Assembly: GCF_003382275.1 (NCBI RefSeq)
Contig: NZ_QTJX01000003.1
Coordinates: forward strand, 338,145 to 402,144
DNA from: Flagellimonas nanhaiensis
GTDB lineage: Bacteria; Bacteroidota; Bacteroidia; Flavobacteriales; Flavobacteriaceae
DNA: 64,000 bases
Reading direction: 5' to 3'
A model generated the notes under the pieces. That model was not told where the DNA came from. It searched no databases and saw only the letters and a program-made list of their open reading frames with translations. Made by a program: the position numbers and the translations under genes. Positions 1 to 8,440 of the stretch are shown one piece after another. Position 1 is the stretch's first letter, and each line of letters starts with the position of its first letter.

Positions 1-849
1 GTATTTAGGACCGCAAGTATCTCCAAATGCATAACCGGATTGGCATTGGGCAAGATGCTGGAAGCTGGAATTTTGGATTTAGAGGACTCCTTTTACAGCC
101 ATGTTCCCTATTTCCCTCAAAAAGAACACGATTTCACTTTAAAACAATTAGCGGGACATACGGCAGGTATTCGGGGATATCGGGGTAAGGAATTTGCGCT
201 CAACAAACCCTATTCCATAAAGGAAAGTTTGACAGTATTTCAGGACGACCCCTTGGTTTTTGAACCAGGAAAGGGCTATCTGTACAATAGTTTCGATTTT
301 GTCCTGCTTTCCTTGGCCATGCAAGAAGCCAGTGGAATACCCTTTGAAGAATACGTCAACAACAAGGTGCTTAAACCTTTGGGAATGAATCATACTATTG
401 CCCCTCAAAATGTAGGTGAATCGCCATTAGCTTACAATATGGCCCAATTTTACACCATAAGGGCCAAATCATTTAGCAAAGCGGTTGAGGTCAACAATAC
501 CTATAAGTTGTCAGGAGGAGGTTTTTTGTCTACCAGCGAAGACATTGCAAGAATGGGAAATGCCATCTTGGAAGGAAAACTCCTTAAAAAGGAAACTTAT
601 GATCAATTGCTATCCTCCCAAGAAGTCAATGGAACCTTGACATATTATGGAATGGGATTTCAAGTGAGTATAGACAATGAGGGAAGATCTTTTATTGGGC
701 ACGTAGGCAATAGCGTGGGGGCATACACCAACTTTTTTGTATATCCAAAGGAAGAGCTTTCCATAGCGATATTGATCAATTGCTCCAACCCAAAAGTGCA
801 GAATGAACTTGATTCAGTGATTCAACAACTATGGGCTGATTCAACTTAA
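1..849 (+). CDS. Serine hydrolase, beta-lactamase class C / PBP4* family (5' end missing)
   Basis: The reading frame is open from base 1, so the gene begins upstream of the window; an in-frame TTG at 40 is not the start because the catalytic motif lies before it. Visible family motifs are Ser-Ile-Ser-Lys (bases 16-27, the SxxK nucleophile and general base), Tyr-Asn-Ser (bases 283-291, in place of the usual Tyr-x-Asn) and His-Val-Gly (bases 700-708, the HxG/KTG-equivalent box). Members are secreted or periplasmic esterases, DD-peptidases or beta-lactamases; the substrate cannot be told from sequence. The Tyr-Asn-Ser order is a small departure from consensus. The next gene starts 9 bases after the stop. 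Confidence 0.85.
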   Translation, partial: VFRTASISKCITGLALGKMLEAGILDLEDSFYSHVPYFPQKEHDFTLKQLAGHTAGIRGYRGKEFALNKPYSIKESLTVFQDDPLVFEPGKGYLYNSFDFVLLSLAMQEASGIPFEEYVNNKVLKPLGMNHTIAPQNVGESPLAYNMAQFYTIRAKSFSKAVEVNNTYKLSGGGFLSTSEDIARMGNAILEGKLLKKETYDQLLSSQEVNGTLTYYGMGFQVSIDNEGRSFIGHVGNSVGAYTNFFVYPKEELSIAILINCSNPKVQNELDSVIQQLWADST

Positions 850-858
850 ATTTGCAAT

Positions 859-1257
859 ATGTCAAAAGGTGATATTTATACCCGGGAAGATGTAAAAATC
901 TTGGTTACCAAGTTTTATGAGAAGGTAAGACAGGACGATGAAATAGGACATTTTTTTAATGATAACATTCAGGATTGGCCAGAGCATATTGAAAAATTGA
1001 CCGATTTTTGGGAGACCAACCTGTTTTTCGTCCAGAAATACAAAGACAATCCATTATTGGTGCACGCTCAACTGGATGAAAAGGTGAATCGAACCATTGA
1101 AAATTATCACTTTGGGATTTGGCTAAGACACTGGTTTGATACCATAGATAGAAATTTTGTTGGCGCAAATGCGGAGAAGGCCAAGCAAAGGGCCAGAAAC
1201 ATAAGCGTACGAATGTTCATGGCCATTTTTGATTATAGAAAATTAAAATCTTCTTAA
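859..1257 (+). CDS. Group III truncated haemoglobin
   Basis: This 132-residue protein is all-helical by eye. It has the pattern of group III (trHbP) two-on-two globins: an N-terminal B-helix Phe-Tyr pair in the segment KFYEKVRQDDEIGHFF, the DFWETNLF segment, and the proximal histidine in ENYHFGIWLRHWF. Such proteins bind haem and react with O2, NO or peroxide in the cytoplasm; the ligand here is unknown. It begins 9 bases after the hydrolase, so the two may be co-transcribed. Its stop overlaps the end of the convergent decarboxylase by 4 bases. Confidence 0.85.
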   Translation: MSKGDIYTREDVKILVTKFYEKVRQDDEIGHFFNDNIQDWPEHIEKLTDFWETNLFFVQKYKDNPLLVHAQLDEKVNRTIENYHFGIWLRHWFDTIDRNFVGANAEKAKQRARNISVRMFMAIFDYRKLKSS

Positions 1258-2699
1258 ACCAAACTTACCAAGCTGTTTTCCGCCGCATATTTTTCGCAAA
1301 GCTCCAAAGTTTCCATTATGTCGTTCATAGTGGTTCTTGGATTGATCAAACACATGCGGAGCACAACATGACCGTGCAACAAAGTGGTAACTAGTAGGGC
1401 TTCCCCAGAAGCCATGATGCTATCGGAGATTTTTTGGTTGATTTCATCCAACTGCTTCTCCGTATATTTTTTTCCGATGGGATTGTACCTAAAGTTGATT
1501 ACGGCCAAAGTAGCAGGAAAAACAACCTCCCAGTTTTTGCTTTTTCGCAACACACTTTCTGTTTCTTCTGCAAGGTCAATTCCATAAGAAATAGCTGTTC
1601 TGAACTCACGAAGCCCAAATGTTTTGATCGAGGTGTAAAACTTAAGAGCCCTGAACCTTCGTGTTAATTGAATACCGTGGTCGTAGAAGTTGATTTCTGA
1701 AGTATTTCCTTCAATATCCCTTAAATACTCCGGTTTTTCTGTAAAGGTCTGACTGAGGTGTTTGTGATTTCGAACTAAAAGACACCCCATTTCATAAGGT
1801 TGAAAAAACCACTTGTGGGGATCAACAGTAAGAGAGTCGGCCTTTTCAATACCTTTCATAAGCTGCTTCCCCTTTGGGGAAAGTATGGCCGCTGCGCCGT
1901 AAGCTCCATCAATATGAAACCAGATGTCCTCATCCTTGCAAATTTGGGCCAGTTCTGAAAGTGGGTCCACTGTGCCTGTGTTGGTAGTTCCCGAAGTAGC
2001 AATCAAGCAAAAAGGAACATAACCTTCCAATCTATCCTTGGCGATGCAATTTTTGAGTTTGTTTATGGAAAATTTGAACTCACTGTCCGTAGGTATGATC
2101 CTAACCTGCTCCTTTGTAAACCCCAACACCCGTATAGCTTTAATGTTGGACGAATGGGCCTGGTCGGACAGATAGATAATGGCCTTGGAAAAATCCTGAC
2201 CACATTTAATCCTTCTGGCTGTGGTCAGCGCGGTAAGATTGGCCATGGACCCTCCACTGGTAAAGATGCCTCCACCTTTCTTTGCGGGAAATCCAAATAT
2301 TTTGAGCAGCCATTGAATGGTAATAATTTCTAATTCTGCTGCCGCAGGCGAAGCCGCCCATCCTCCTGAGAAAATATTGTAACCCGTTGCCAGAGAATCA
2401 GCCATTGCACTCACAAAATTGCTCGGGCCAGGAACAAATGCAAAGGTTTTTGGGTGAGTGAGGTTGGCACTTTTGGTCATTACATTGTCAAGAATAAAAT
2501 CTAGGACCTCCAAAGGTTCTGAACCCTTTTCAGGAGCTTCCTCTAGAAATAAAGAGTCCATTTCTTCACGGGAGCCATGTGTTACGGGCAGTTCCTCATA
2601 TTGTTTTATATGATGTTCAACAATGGCATCTACAATTTTATGGCCATAGGCTAACATTTCATCTTTTGATAGCTCTAAGGTTGCATTGTTCTTTTTCAT
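1254..2699 (-). CDS. PLP-dependent group II decarboxylase (aromatic amino acid / glutamate decarboxylase family)
   Basis: A 481-residue fold-type I PLP enzyme. The cofactor lysine sits in TVDPHKWFFQPYE. HIDGAYGAA carries the aspartate that contacts the pyridine nitrogen, and SGGSMANLTAL is the phosphate-binding region. Family members decarboxylate L-DOPA, tryptophan, tyrosine, diaminobutyrate or glutamate; substrate choice cannot be read here. Length is typical. The start ATG at 2699 lies about 24 bases from a minus-strand -7 element TACCTTTG (2730-2723), consistent with its own promoter. The 3' end converges on the globin gene. Confidence 0.9.
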   Translation of the reverse strand: MKKNNATLELSKDEMLAYGHKIVDAIVEHHIKQYEELPVTHGSREEMDSLFLEEAPEKGSEPLEVLDFILDNVMTKSANLTHPKTFAFVPGPSNFVSAMADSLATGYNIFSGGWAASPAAAELEIITIQWLLKIFGFPAKKGGGIFTSGGSMANLTALTTARRIKCGQDFSKAIIYLSDQAHSSNIKAIRVLGFTKEQVRIIPTDSEFKFSINKLKNCIAKDRLEGYVPFCLIATSGTTNTGTVDPLSELAQICKDEDIWFHIDGAYGAAAILSPKGKQLMKGIEKADSLTVDPHKWFFQPYEMGCLLVRNHKHLSQTFTEKPEYLRDIEGNTSEINFYDHGIQLTRRFRALKFYTSIKTFGLREFRTAISYGIDLAEETESVLRKSKNWEVVFPATLAVINFRYNPIGKKYTEKQLDEINQKISDSIMASGEALLVTTLLHGHVVLRMCLINPRTTMNDIMETLELCEKYAAENSLVSLV

Positions 2700-2857
2700 G
2701 GAATCTAGTTATTACTAAACGGCAAAGGTACCTATTTGTAGCTTCTCATTATATGATGTTTGACATGGTGGACATAATAATTCAATTTGGGAATAGAATG
2801 ACAGAGAAAATAGTTTCAAACCACAAAATCCTTAAATTTATTCCATAAGTCAAATCG

Positions 2858-3841
2858 ATGAAAAGACTGCTTTTCTTTTTACTGTCAATGTTGGCAATAG
2901 TTCAAGTTTTTGGACAAACCGCTATTTCCGGTTACGTAAATTTTGCAGAACCGGAAGAGTGGGAGGGGAAAATCCATCTAAAGAAATTGTCAGTTGAGGA
3001 TTTGACGAATGAAGGGAAAGGAAAGCCTGTGGCTATCGCTTTAATAGGTACCGATGGTTCATTTTCCTTTCATAAGAAGTATATATCTGAATCCAATAGC
3101 ATCTATCGTCTTTCAGTAAAAAAAATAAGAAAAGCACTAAATGACTCTGTCAAAAAAGAGGTGGATTTTATCCTATCGCAAAAGGACCATATTGAGTTTA
3201 AAAAAGGAGAACAAGTATTTGCCGGTTTTGTGACCACCAATGAAGCTCAACAAGAGTGGGGCAAGTTCAAAAAGTTTGAGGCCAACCTCTTGGGCCAATA
3301 TGTGAAAGATGAAGAGAGGATGTCTCCGCATAAAGGCTATATAAAAGATTCCCTGCAAATCTTAATGGTAAAACTTATTGGGGTAAAACAACTCGAAAAC
3401 AAATCCTTGCTGGAGAATGATATAGCAGAAAATAAGTCGTACTACTTAGACCTTCTTCAGGAGCTTAAGTCCAGTGACTTGGACCCTTCACTCTACTTCT
3501 TCTTGGAAAAAAGGTTGGCCTATCTTGTAAATCATGATTTGGAAACTCAGCTACAGGAAAGCAAATGGATCAATTATGTATTGCTTGGGGTGCTTTTGCT
3601 ATTAGGTACTTTATTGGTTTTTAGGGAACGGAGCAGGTCCAAATTGACTGTTTCAACATTGAGCAAGCAAGAAAAAACGGTCACCGAGCTTATTCTTGAG
3701 GGAAAGAGCAACAAAGAAATTGCAAACGAACTTTTTATCAGTGTGAGTACGGTAAAGACCCACATTACCAATATCTACAGCAAGCTAAACGTGGGCAATA
3801 GGCAAGAACTTTTACAAAAAACTAGGGGTACTAGTACCTAA
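2858..3841 (+). CDS. Membrane-anchored LuxR-family transcriptional regulator with extracytoplasmic sensor region
   Basis: The 327 residues begin with a signal peptide (hydrophobic to about residue 18, ending VFGQ). A roughly 200-residue charged region with no recognised domain follows, then one transmembrane helix at about residues 237-256 and a C-terminal LuxR/NarL helix-turn-helix (about 268-325: SKQEKTVTELILEGKSNKEI, then VSTVKTHITNIYSKL). There is no receiver domain. The order implies an outside region coupled through one helix to a cytoplasmic DNA-binding domain, a one-component layout common in flavobacteria. The ligand and targets are unknown. It stands alone, divergent from the decarboxylase across 158 bases. 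Confidence 0.8.
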   Translation: MKRLLFFLLSMLAIVQVFGQTAISGYVNFAEPEEWEGKIHLKKLSVEDLTNEGKGKPVAIALIGTDGSFSFHKKYISESNSIYRLSVKKIRKALNDSVKKEVDFILSQKDHIEFKKGEQVFAGFVTTNEAQQEWGKFKKFEANLLGQYVKDEERMSPHKGYIKDSLQILMVKLIGVKQLENKSLLENDIAENKSYYLDLLQELKSSDLDPSLYFFLEKRLAYLVNHDLETQLQESKWINYVLLGVLLLLGTLLVFRERSRSKLTVSTLSKQEKTVTELILEGKSNKEIANELFISVSTVKTHITNIYSKLNVGNRQELLQKTRGTST

Positions 3842-3897
3842 TTGGCACCCTTGATTTTTCCATAAACAGGGATTCTCCGTTTACTTGCGGTCAAAAC

Positions 3898-6800
3898 TTG
3901 ATTTTGCAAACTTGGATTGGAAAACACTTTTTCCCATTTAGTGAACGATTCCAAAATTGGAACACTCTTTTAGGGTGGGCCGCTTTTCTAAACGCTCTAA
4001 TTACCTACTCACTCACTGTGGAACCCACTGTGAGCTTTTGGGATTGCGGTGAGTATATTGCCACATCTGCTAAACTTGAGGTGGCACATCCGCCAGGCGC
4101 ACCATTTTTTCAGATGGTTGGTGCTTTTTTTGGCTTGTTTGCCATGGATAATACCCAAATAGCACTTATGGTAAACTATGTTTCTTGTATTGCCAGTGCC
4201 TTTACCATTTTGCTGTTGTTTTGGACCATTACACATTTATTGCGCAGGTTGATTCCCGAAAAGAGAAACAACAAACAAGCAATGCAAATATTGGGGGCAG
4301 GATTGATTGGGGCACTGACCTATACCTATTCTGACAGTTTTTGGTTCAACGCAGTGGAGACTGAAGTTTATTCCATGGCGAGTCTTGTTATGGCACTCCT
4401 GATATGGCTCGGTCTAAAATGGACCGATGATTTAGAAAATCCTCGGGGCAACAAATGGTTACTGTTGATTGCATTTGTGGTAGGACTAACCTTTGGGATA
4501 CAGTTTATGGGTTTTTTGGCAATACCTTCCATTGTGTTGCTTTATTGTTTCCAGCGATACAAAAAGATTGATTTCAAGAAGTTTCTTTTATTCAATGCTA
4601 TAGCGGTTCTATTGCTAATGTTGGTATTTAAGTTTTCGTTGACCTATGTTTTGAAGTTTTTTGGATGGGGAGAGCTGTTTTTTGTGAACCAATTGGGATT
4701 ACCATTCAATTCAGGATCTATTATTGTGGGAGTGCTCATTGTTTTACTTTTCTACATTTTGATTGGCTATTCCAGGAAAAAAGGCCTGGTTCATTTCCAT
4801 ACGGCTGCACTGTGTTTGTTGTTCCTTTGTTTAGGATTCACCACCTGGTTTGTACTTCCCTTAAGGGCTTCTGTGAATGTTGGCATCAATGAAAACGACC
4901 CGTCGGATGCCCGGAAACTTCTGGCATATTACAATCGCGAGCAATATCCAAGTACAGATAGTCCAATTTATGGTTCATACTATTCGGATAGGTTTGCCAA
5001 AATTGAAGGATACAAAGATGACAATCCCAAGTATGAAAAAGATAAAAAATTAGGTAAATACAAGATTGTCAATCCATACAAAAAAGCTATTCCCGAAACC
5101 AGTAGTAAACATGTTGGACTTTTGCCTAGAATGTGGAGCAGTGAGCATGCAGAAAACTATATGAGGTATTTTGGGCCACTGAATTTTCATATCAAACCAA
5201 AATATCTTTCAGAAGTTGAATTAAGGGAAGGTGTTGGGCAATTCATGCAGAACTACAAAACTGGCAAGGTAGATACAGCGCAGTATGTAGAATTTCTAAA
5301 GGATTTTGGTGAATATATTGAAGTTGAACCCCCATCTTTCATGGATAATCTCACCTATTTGTTCCAATATCAGTTCAACTATATGTATTTCAGGTATTTT
5401 ATGTGGAATTTCGTTGGGCGCAATAATGACATTCAGGGGAGATATGATGGAAACGGGGAGTGGCTAAGCGGTATTGACTTTATTGATAGTCTGCACTTAG
5501 GAAAGCAAAAGTATCTTCCGGAAGACGAAAAAAACAATAAAGGAAGAAACACCTATTTCTTTTTGCCATTAATATTGGGTCTTATTGGAATACTATTCCA
5601 ATTTTTAAAGGATCCCAAGCATTTTTGGGTGCTCTTTGTCTTTTTCATGTTTACCGGATTGGCAATACAGTTCTACACCAATCCACCCATATTTCAACCT
5701 CGCGAAAGAGATTATTCTCTAGTGGGTTCATTTTATGCATATGCTATTTGGATAGGTATCGGAGCCTTTGGACTCAACAGATTTGTTCAGAAAAAGATAA
5801 GAATCAAGAAAAATTTTTGGCCTGTTCTTTTTTTGGGGCTCTTGAGTGTCCCCTTGTTGATGGCCTTTCAAAACTGGGATGACCATGATAGGTCCAATAG
5901 ATATACTGCCCGCGCATCGGCAATGGCCTATCTAGATTCCACCCAACAAGATTCTGGGGCCATTTTGTTCACTATTGGAGATAACGATAACTTTCCACTC
6001 TGGTACCTTCAGGAAATTGAAGAATATCGTACAGATGTCAGGGTTTTGGTTACAGGATACTTGGCAACCGATTGGTACATCGACCAGATGAAAAGGAAAT
6101 CGTATAGCAGTGAACCGGTTCCATCACAATTGACCCACCAACAATATAATTATGGAACCCGGGACTACATATATCATCAACCTTTAACAGATAAGCGTTG
6201 GGATATCAAGGATTTCATGAATTGGATTGCTAGCGACCATCCCAGCACAAAACGGAAGCATCTTTTGGAGCAAAATGGGTTGGATACAAGCAAATTTTCA
6301 CAAAGTGAACTGAATACCGTGTTTTATCCTACCAACAAAATAAGGGTGCCGGTGAACAAGGCCAATGTTTTGCAAAGTGGACTGGTAAACCAAAAAGATG
6401 AGCATCTTGTAGTAGACTATATCGATATTGACCTTCCCAATGTGCTGTACAAGAACAGAATGATGATGTTGGATATTTTGGCAAACAATGATTGGAAACG
6501 CCCTATCTATTTTTCAGGGGGCAGTTTTGATGATGCCGAATACCTATGGATGAAGGATTATTTGCAATTGGATGGATTGGCCTACAAATTAGTGCCCATT
6601 AAAACAGTATATGAAGGGGGAATGGATAAGGGCAGGGTGGATACCGAAACTTCCTTGGAAATCGTAAGAAAGTGGTTTTGGGGTAACTCCGGGAGCAAAG
6701 ACATTTACCATGACCCGCAAACCAGAAAACAATTCGGAGTGACTTTCAGACTTTGTCTGGCCCGGCTGATGGAAGCATTGATTGCCGAGGGAAAAATTGA

Positions 6801-7152
6801 TCAGGCTTGCGAGGTCATTGCGTTGGCCATGGAACACATACCTTTTGAACATTATGGATACTACATGTTCGTTGAGCCTTTTTTAGATGGGTATTACAAA
6901 GTAGGAGACAAACCTGAAGCCAGACGATTGTTTAAAAAGCTCCAACGTATTTATCAGGAAAGATTAAGATATTATGGCTCACTTTCTCAAGAAGAACAGT
7001 ATTCAAAAATTGAAGATATCCTTTCGGATTGCTATGCCTATAAGCGAAACATCCAGGTTTTGGAAGCCAATCATGACCAGGATTTTTATCAAAAAGAAGT
7101 GCAGACATTTGAGACGGATGTCTCAACCTTTGGACATCTTATTATGGAATAA
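3898..7152 (+). CDS. DUF2723 / GT117 membrane protein, TMEM260-like O-mannosyltransferase family
   Basis: A 1084-residue protein. The first 650 residues carry about a dozen hydrophobic helices and the soluble C-terminal part is TPR-like. The diagnostic N-terminal motif of the DUF2723 family, FWDCGEY at residues 47-53 followed by AHPPGAPFF, is intact; its Asp/Glu are the presumed catalytic acidic residues of this GT-C fold. Relatives (CAZy GT117, human TMEM260) transfer mannose from a lipid-linked donor to Ser/Thr, and Bacteroidota make many O-glycosylated exported proteins, so protein O-glycosylation in the inner membrane is a reasonable inference. The start is a TTG at 3898; the first in-frame ATG lies after the conserved motif and is too late. 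Confidence 0.85.
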   Translation: MILQTWIGKHFFPFSERFQNWNTLLGWAAFLNALITYSLTVEPTVSFWDCGEYIATSAKLEVAHPPGAPFFQMVGAFFGLFAMDNTQIALMVNYVSCIASAFTILLLFWTITHLLRRLIPEKRNNKQAMQILGAGLIGALTYTYSDSFWFNAVETEVYSMASLVMALLIWLGLKWTDDLENPRGNKWLLLIAFVVGLTFGIQFMGFLAIPSIVLLYCFQRYKKIDFKKFLLFNAIAVLLLMLVFKFSLTYVLKFFGWGELFFVNQLGLPFNSGSIIVGVLIVLLFYILIGYSRKKGLVHFHTAALCLLFLCLGFTTWFVLPLRASVNVGINENDPSDARKLLAYYNREQYPSTDSPIYGSYYSDRFAKIEGYKDDNPKYEKDKKLGKYKIVNPYKKAIPETSSKHVGLLPRMWSSEHAENYMRYFGPLNFHIKPKYLSEVELREGVGQFMQNYKTGKVDTAQYVEFLKDFGEYIEVEPPSFMDNLTYLFQYQFNYMYFRYFMWNFVGRNNDIQGRYDGNGEWLSGIDFIDSLHLGKQKYLPEDEKNNKGRNTYFFLPLILGLIGILFQFLKDPKHFWVLFVFFMFTGLAIQFYTNPPIFQPRERDYSLVGSFYAYAIWIGIGAFGLNRFVQKKIRIKKNFWPVLFLGLLSVPLLMAFQNWDDHDRSNRYTARASAMAYLDSTQQDSGAILFTIGDNDNFPLWYLQEIEEYRTDVRVLVTGYLATDWYIDQMKRKSYSSEPVPSQLTHQQYNYGTRDYIYHQPLTDKRWDIKDFMNWIASDHPSTKRKHLLEQNGLDTSKFSQSELNTVFYPTNKIRVPVNKANVLQSGLVNQKDEHLVVDYIDIDLPNVLYKNRMMMLDILANNDWKRPIYFSGGSFDDAEYLWMKDYLQLDGLAYKLVPIKTVYEGGMDKGRVDTETSLEIVRKWFWGNSGSKDIYHDPQTRKQFGVTFRLCLARLMEALIAEGKIDQACEVIALAMEHIPFEHYGYYMFVEPFLDGYYKVGDKPEARRLFKKLQRIYQERLRYYGSLSQEEQYSKIEDILSDCYAYKRNIQVLEANHDQDFYQKEVQTFETDVSTFGHLIME

Positions 7153-7156
7153 ATAG

Positions 7157-8053
7157 TTAGGATGCAGTAAGCTCTGTGAACAAACTCTCCAAATTTTTGT
7201 TCTTTCTGCTCAATTGAAGCGTCTTTAATTCATTGTCATGGGCAAAGTCAAAAACCGCAGGTCGCATGTCCTTTGAAGTGCTAAAGGCGATTTCGTAGAC
7301 AAAGCCCCCTATATTCTTCACATGGGATACATGAGGAAGTCGTTTAAGAAGCGCTTCTTCCACACGATAGTCGAACTCCACTTCAATTATTTGTTCTTCC
7401 GCTTCCCGAAGCTCCTCTAGTTTTTTGTCAGCCACAAGTTCACCTTTATTGATGATGATTACCCGGTCACAGACGGCTTCCACCTCTTTCATAATATGGG
7501 TCGATAAAAGAATGGTTTTTTCCTTGCCTATCTCTCGAATAAGTTTTCTGATTTCAATAAGTTGATTGGGGTCCAGACCTGTGGTAGGCTCATCCAAGAT
7601 CAAGACCTCGGGGTTGTGCAAAAGGGCTGCGGCCAGGCCAACTCTTTGTCGATAGCCTTTGGATAATTGCCCTATTTTTTTATGAACCTCTGGGGCAAGC
7701 CCGGTTTGTTCAATGATTTCTGGAATATTTTGTTTGCCCACTTTGTAAACATCGGCATTGAAACCCAAGTATTCTTTAACATACATTTCCAAATACAGCG
7801 GATTGTGCTCAGGAAGGTAGCCTATGCTCTTTTGAACCTCTCGCTTGGATTGCAGTACATCAAATCCATTGACTGAAGCTTCACCGGCATCAGCTTTATA
7901 ATAGGAAGTCAGAATGCGCATCATGGTAGATTTACCTGCACCATTTGGCCCTAAAAAACCAACTATTTCCCCTTTTTCAATTGAAAATGAAATATTGTTC
8001 AGGGCTTTTTGTCTTCCAAAAGATTTGGTAATGTTTTTAACTGTAATGGACAT
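7157..8053 (-). CDS. gldA: Gliding motility ABC transporter ATP-binding protein GldA
   Basis: A 298-residue ABC ATPase with Walker A GPNGAGKST (residues 35-43), signature LSKGYRQR, Walker B VLILDEPTTGLDP and a switch histidine in LLSTHIMKEVEAV. The first 220 residues match the single-domain transporter ATPases; the C-terminal 75 residues are the family-specific extension. The closest named family is flavobacterial GldA, which works with membrane partners GldF and GldG and is needed for gliding in Flavobacterium johnsoniae. gldFG are not adjacent here, as is usual. The gene converges on the glycosyltransferase with a 4-base gap. Confidence 0.88.
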   Translation of the reverse strand: MSITVKNITKSFGRQKALNNISFSIEKGEIVGFLGPNGAGKSTMMRILTSYYKADAGEASVNGFDVLQSKREVQKSIGYLPEHNPLYLEMYVKEYLGFNADVYKVGKQNIPEIIEQTGLAPEVHKKIGQLSKGYRQRVGLAAALLHNPEVLILDEPTTGLDPNQLIEIRKLIREIGKEKTILLSTHIMKEVEAVCDRVIIINKGELVADKKLEELREAEEQIIEVEFDYRVEEALLKRLPHVSHVKNIGGFVYEIAFSTSKDMRPAVFDFAHDNELKTLQLSRKNKNLESLFTELTAS

Positions 8054-8262
8054 GCACTTGGATTAAAAACCAAAAATAAGGTTTTAGAAGATTCCGTGTT
8101 AGTAGGTCATTCAATAAAGGAGGATGAAATGGAAATCCTTGATTTTTAGGTTATGTTGTCAAGACAACTATCCTATATCCTCAGAAAAATGGGAATTCTT
8201 CCTGATATTGTTCAACAAATAAATCGATTTTGCAAAAAATCCAAAAAAATTAAAATTTGACT

Positions 8263-8291
8263 TTTGTTTTTCAATTGAATACCTAACTTAG
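8263..8291 (+). promoter_or_regulatory. Promoter of the phe/tyr biosynthesis operon
   Basis: TTTG at 8263-8266 and TAACTTAG at 8284-8291, 17 bases apart, fit the Bacteroidota promoter (TTTG, then TAnnTTTG; 7 of 8 positions of the -7 box). Transcription would start near 8298, about 12 bases before the leader-peptide start codon. A second TTTG at 8256-8259 is a weaker -33 candidate (24-base spacer). Confidence 0.5.
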
Positions 8292-8309
8292 CCCTAGAAT
8301 TACAAGAAA

Positions 8310-8381
8310 GTGACAAAAGTATATTTCTGGAACGGTTTTTATTTCTACTTCTTTTTTAAGAGAGGTACGGGACTGTTCTGA
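8310..8381 (+). CDS. Aromatic-amino-acid leader peptide (23 residues) of the pheA operon attenuator
   Basis: A GTG at 8310 opens a 23-codon frame ending in TGA at 8379-8381, translating as MTKVYFWNGFYFYFFFKRG followed by TGLF. Eleven of 23 residues are aromatic (7 Phe, 3 Tyr, 1 Trp), with nine in the run from codon 5 to codon 16. The frame is closed by TAG at 8295 upstream and has no ATG, so GTG is the likely start. It lies 59 bases before pheA, followed by an intrinsic terminator. This is the textbook form of a leader peptide whose translation senses charged tRNA-Phe/Tyr. Confidence 0.8.
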   Translation: MTKVYFWNGFYFYFFFKRGTGLF

Positions 8382-8437
8382 ATATACACTAAGTATAAAA
8401 ATAGATAGAGTCCCGATTATATCGGGGCTTTTTTTTT
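8368..8437 (+). promoter_or_regulatory. Transcription attenuator: antiterminator and terminator before pheA
   Basis: The terminator is CCCGAT (8412-8417), loop TAT, ATCGGG (8421-8426), followed after GC by nine T (8429-8437) and the pheA ATG at 8441. The antiterminator is CGGGACT (8368-8374), an exact complement of AGTCCCG (8409-8415), which would sequester the left arm of the terminator; a small inner hairpin TATAC/GTATA (8383-8387/8393-8397) lies between. CGGGACT overlaps leader codons 20-22, so a ribosome finishing the leader covers it and the terminator forms, while a ribosome stalled at the Phe/Tyr codons leaves it free and the operon is read. Confidence 0.75.
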
Positions 8438-8440
8438 GCC

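Noticed and set aside
8153..8260. Plus-strand 35-codon frame between gldA and the leader peptide
   Set aside because: Compositionally plausible but it ends within the operon promoter and has no neighbour coupling or recognisable feature.
8054..8262. Possible riboswitch or T-box upstream of the phe/tyr operon
   Set aside because: No T-box sequence or other conserved core is present; the leader peptide and terminator explain the regulatory region better.
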